This document shows, piece after piece, positions 63,362 to 64,000 of a stretch of DNA of 64,000 bases (position 1 is its first letter; each line of letters starts with the position of its first letter). The position numbers and the translations under genes were made by a program. The notes beneath the pieces are model-generated. The model saw only the letters and a program-made list of their open reading frames with translations. It was not told the DNA's origin and did no database searches. Origin of the DNA: Aureibaculum sp. 2308TA14-22 (GTDB taxonomy: Bacteria > Bacteroidota > Bacteroidia > Flavobacteriales > Flavobacteriaceae); assembly GCF_040538665.1 (NCBI RefSeq), contig NZ_JBEWXT010000001.1, positions 2,754,501-2,818,500 on the forward strand, in the 5' to 3' direction.

Positions 63362-63622
63362 ATGGCACATAAAAAAGGTGTAGGTAGTTCTAAGAACGGT
63401 AGAGAATCAGAATCGAAACGACTTGGCGTTAAAATTTTTGGAGGTCAAGGTGCTATTGCGGGTAATATAATTGTTCGTCAAAGAGGTACAAAACACCATC
63501 CGGGCGAAAATGTATATATGGGCAAAGATCATACTTTACATGCTCAAGTTGACGGTATTGTAAAATTTACTAAGAAAAAAGACAATAGATCTTATGTTTC
63601 TATTGATCCAATAGAAGCTTAA
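63362..63622 (+). CDS. rpmA: Ribosomal protein L27
   Basis: An 86-residue L27 beginning [20 protein letters not shown], with no N-terminal cleaved extension of the Firmicutes kind. Its N-terminal tail reaches the peptidyl-transferase centre. It is 38 bases after rplU and followed by a terminator. Confidence 0.97.
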   Translation: MAHKKGVGSSKNGRESESKRLGVKIFGGQGAIAGNIIVRQRGTKHHPGENVYMGKDHTLHAQVDGIVKFTKKKDNRSYVSIDPIEA

Positions 63623-63645
63623 CCATTTTTCAAAATAGAATATAC

Positions 63646-63675
63646 AAACCCTTACCATTTTGGTGAGGGTTTTTC
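63646..63675 (+). terminator. Terminator of rplU-rpmA
   Basis: AAACCCTTACCA and TGGTGAGGGTTT pair around a short T-rich loop, with one G-T pair, followed by TTTT. Confidence 0.85.
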
Positions 63676-63707
63676 TTTTATATTTGTTGTTGTTATAAAA
63701 ATTAGAT

Positions 63708-64000
63708 TTGAGTTCGTTACAACGCTTTTTTAAAGACACAATTATTTATGGAGTTGCGGCAGTGCTGCCCAAAGCCATTAATATACTTTTAACAAAATTA
63801 CATACCGAAAAGCTTGAAACCGATAAGTTTGCCGAAAACACTTGGTATTTTGTTTTTGCTGCTTACTTCATTGCTTTCTTAACTTTTGGATTGGAAACCG
63901 CATTTTTCAGGTTTTTTTCTAAAGAAAAAGAAAAGGGCAAAATCGTTTCTACATCTTTTATAACCCTGCTAACATCAATAAGTTTATTTTTAGTTGTTTT
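63708..64000 (+). CDS. Polysaccharide biosynthesis/flippase protein, N-terminal part
   Basis: An open frame from a TTG at 63708 continues past the window end. It encodes SLQRFFKDTIIYGVAAVLPK and then hydrophobic helices (about 12-33, 50-68 and 85 onward) as in MOP-superfamily Wzx-type flippases that export lipid-linked polysaccharides. The position after rpmA is typical in Flavobacteriaceae. Only about 97 codons are visible. Confidence 0.8.
   Translation, partial: MSSLQRFFKDTIIYGVAAVLPKAINILLTKLHTEKLETDKFAENTWYFVFAAYFIAFLTFGLETAFFRFFSKEKEKGKIVSTSFITLLTSISLFLVV

Overview
The window comes from an AT-rich member of the Bacteroidota, almost certainly a Flavobacteriaceae species. Support includes gldE and gldD gliding genes, two secreted proteins with type IX secretion C-terminal domains, a GLPGLI-family protein beside a TonB-receptor-like barrel, methionine synthase split into two genes, and many promoters of the Bacteroidota form TAnnTTTG. 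Most of the sequence is ordinary chromosomal backbone. I see no rRNA, tRNA, CRISPR array, transposase or phage module.

Region 1 (1-13.9 kb) is a methionine/SAM locus. A minus-strand operon runs metY - osmC-like - metX::aspartokinase::homoserine dehydrogenase (one fused protein) - metZ - metH N-terminal part - metH C-terminal part - metF, with several TAATG stop/start overlaps. metK is divergent on the plus strand. The 545-base gap between metY and metK (12042-12586) is the only gene-free stretch over 300 bases. It carries two different SAM-sensing RNAs: a SAM-I (S-box) riboswitch facing metY and a SAM-II-type riboswitch facing metK. Downstream of the operon are trxA and a DUF58 gene cut by the window edge.

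Region 2 (14-31 kb) holds cell-envelope, transport and polymer-degradation genes: a GH88 unsaturated uronyl hydrolase lipoprotein; an ABC exporter-like ATPase/permease/secreted-protein trio with a histidine-rich permease loop; two M28 peptidases; an outer-membrane barrel plus GLPGLI gene facing a two-component system, with three 10-bp repeats between them; a sulfatase; and a TolB-like propeller lipoprotein. A cation-efflux gene at 27.1-27.9 kb looks like a small acquired cassette. It is flanked by inverted repeats and large imperfect hairpins and abuts a duplicated 3' end of the TolB-like gene.

Region 3 (31-42 kb) has dusB and a small conserved gene behind a 21-bp palindrome. It then has a four-gene minus-strand set: GAF-domain protein, HD phosphohydrolase fused to a Pycsar-type (PycTM) membrane domain, a 1225-residue lipoprotein joining a calcineurin-like phosphatase, a kinase-like middle region and an Omp85-type barrel, and a PAP2 phosphatase. 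This set is my best candidate for an undescribed system.

Region 4 (40.6-64 kb) is housekeeping: lolE-like permease and rbfA; mce, ftsX, DUF3098, uppP, truB; a thioredoxin-like protein; threonine dehydrogenase; T9SS cargo proteins; recX; RNase G, a 30-residue AURKAIP1/COX24-like miniprotein and an HU protein; mutY, ssb, gldE, gldD, ctaA; small lipoproteins; and rplU (with an added HhH domain), rpmA and the start of a polysaccharide flippase.
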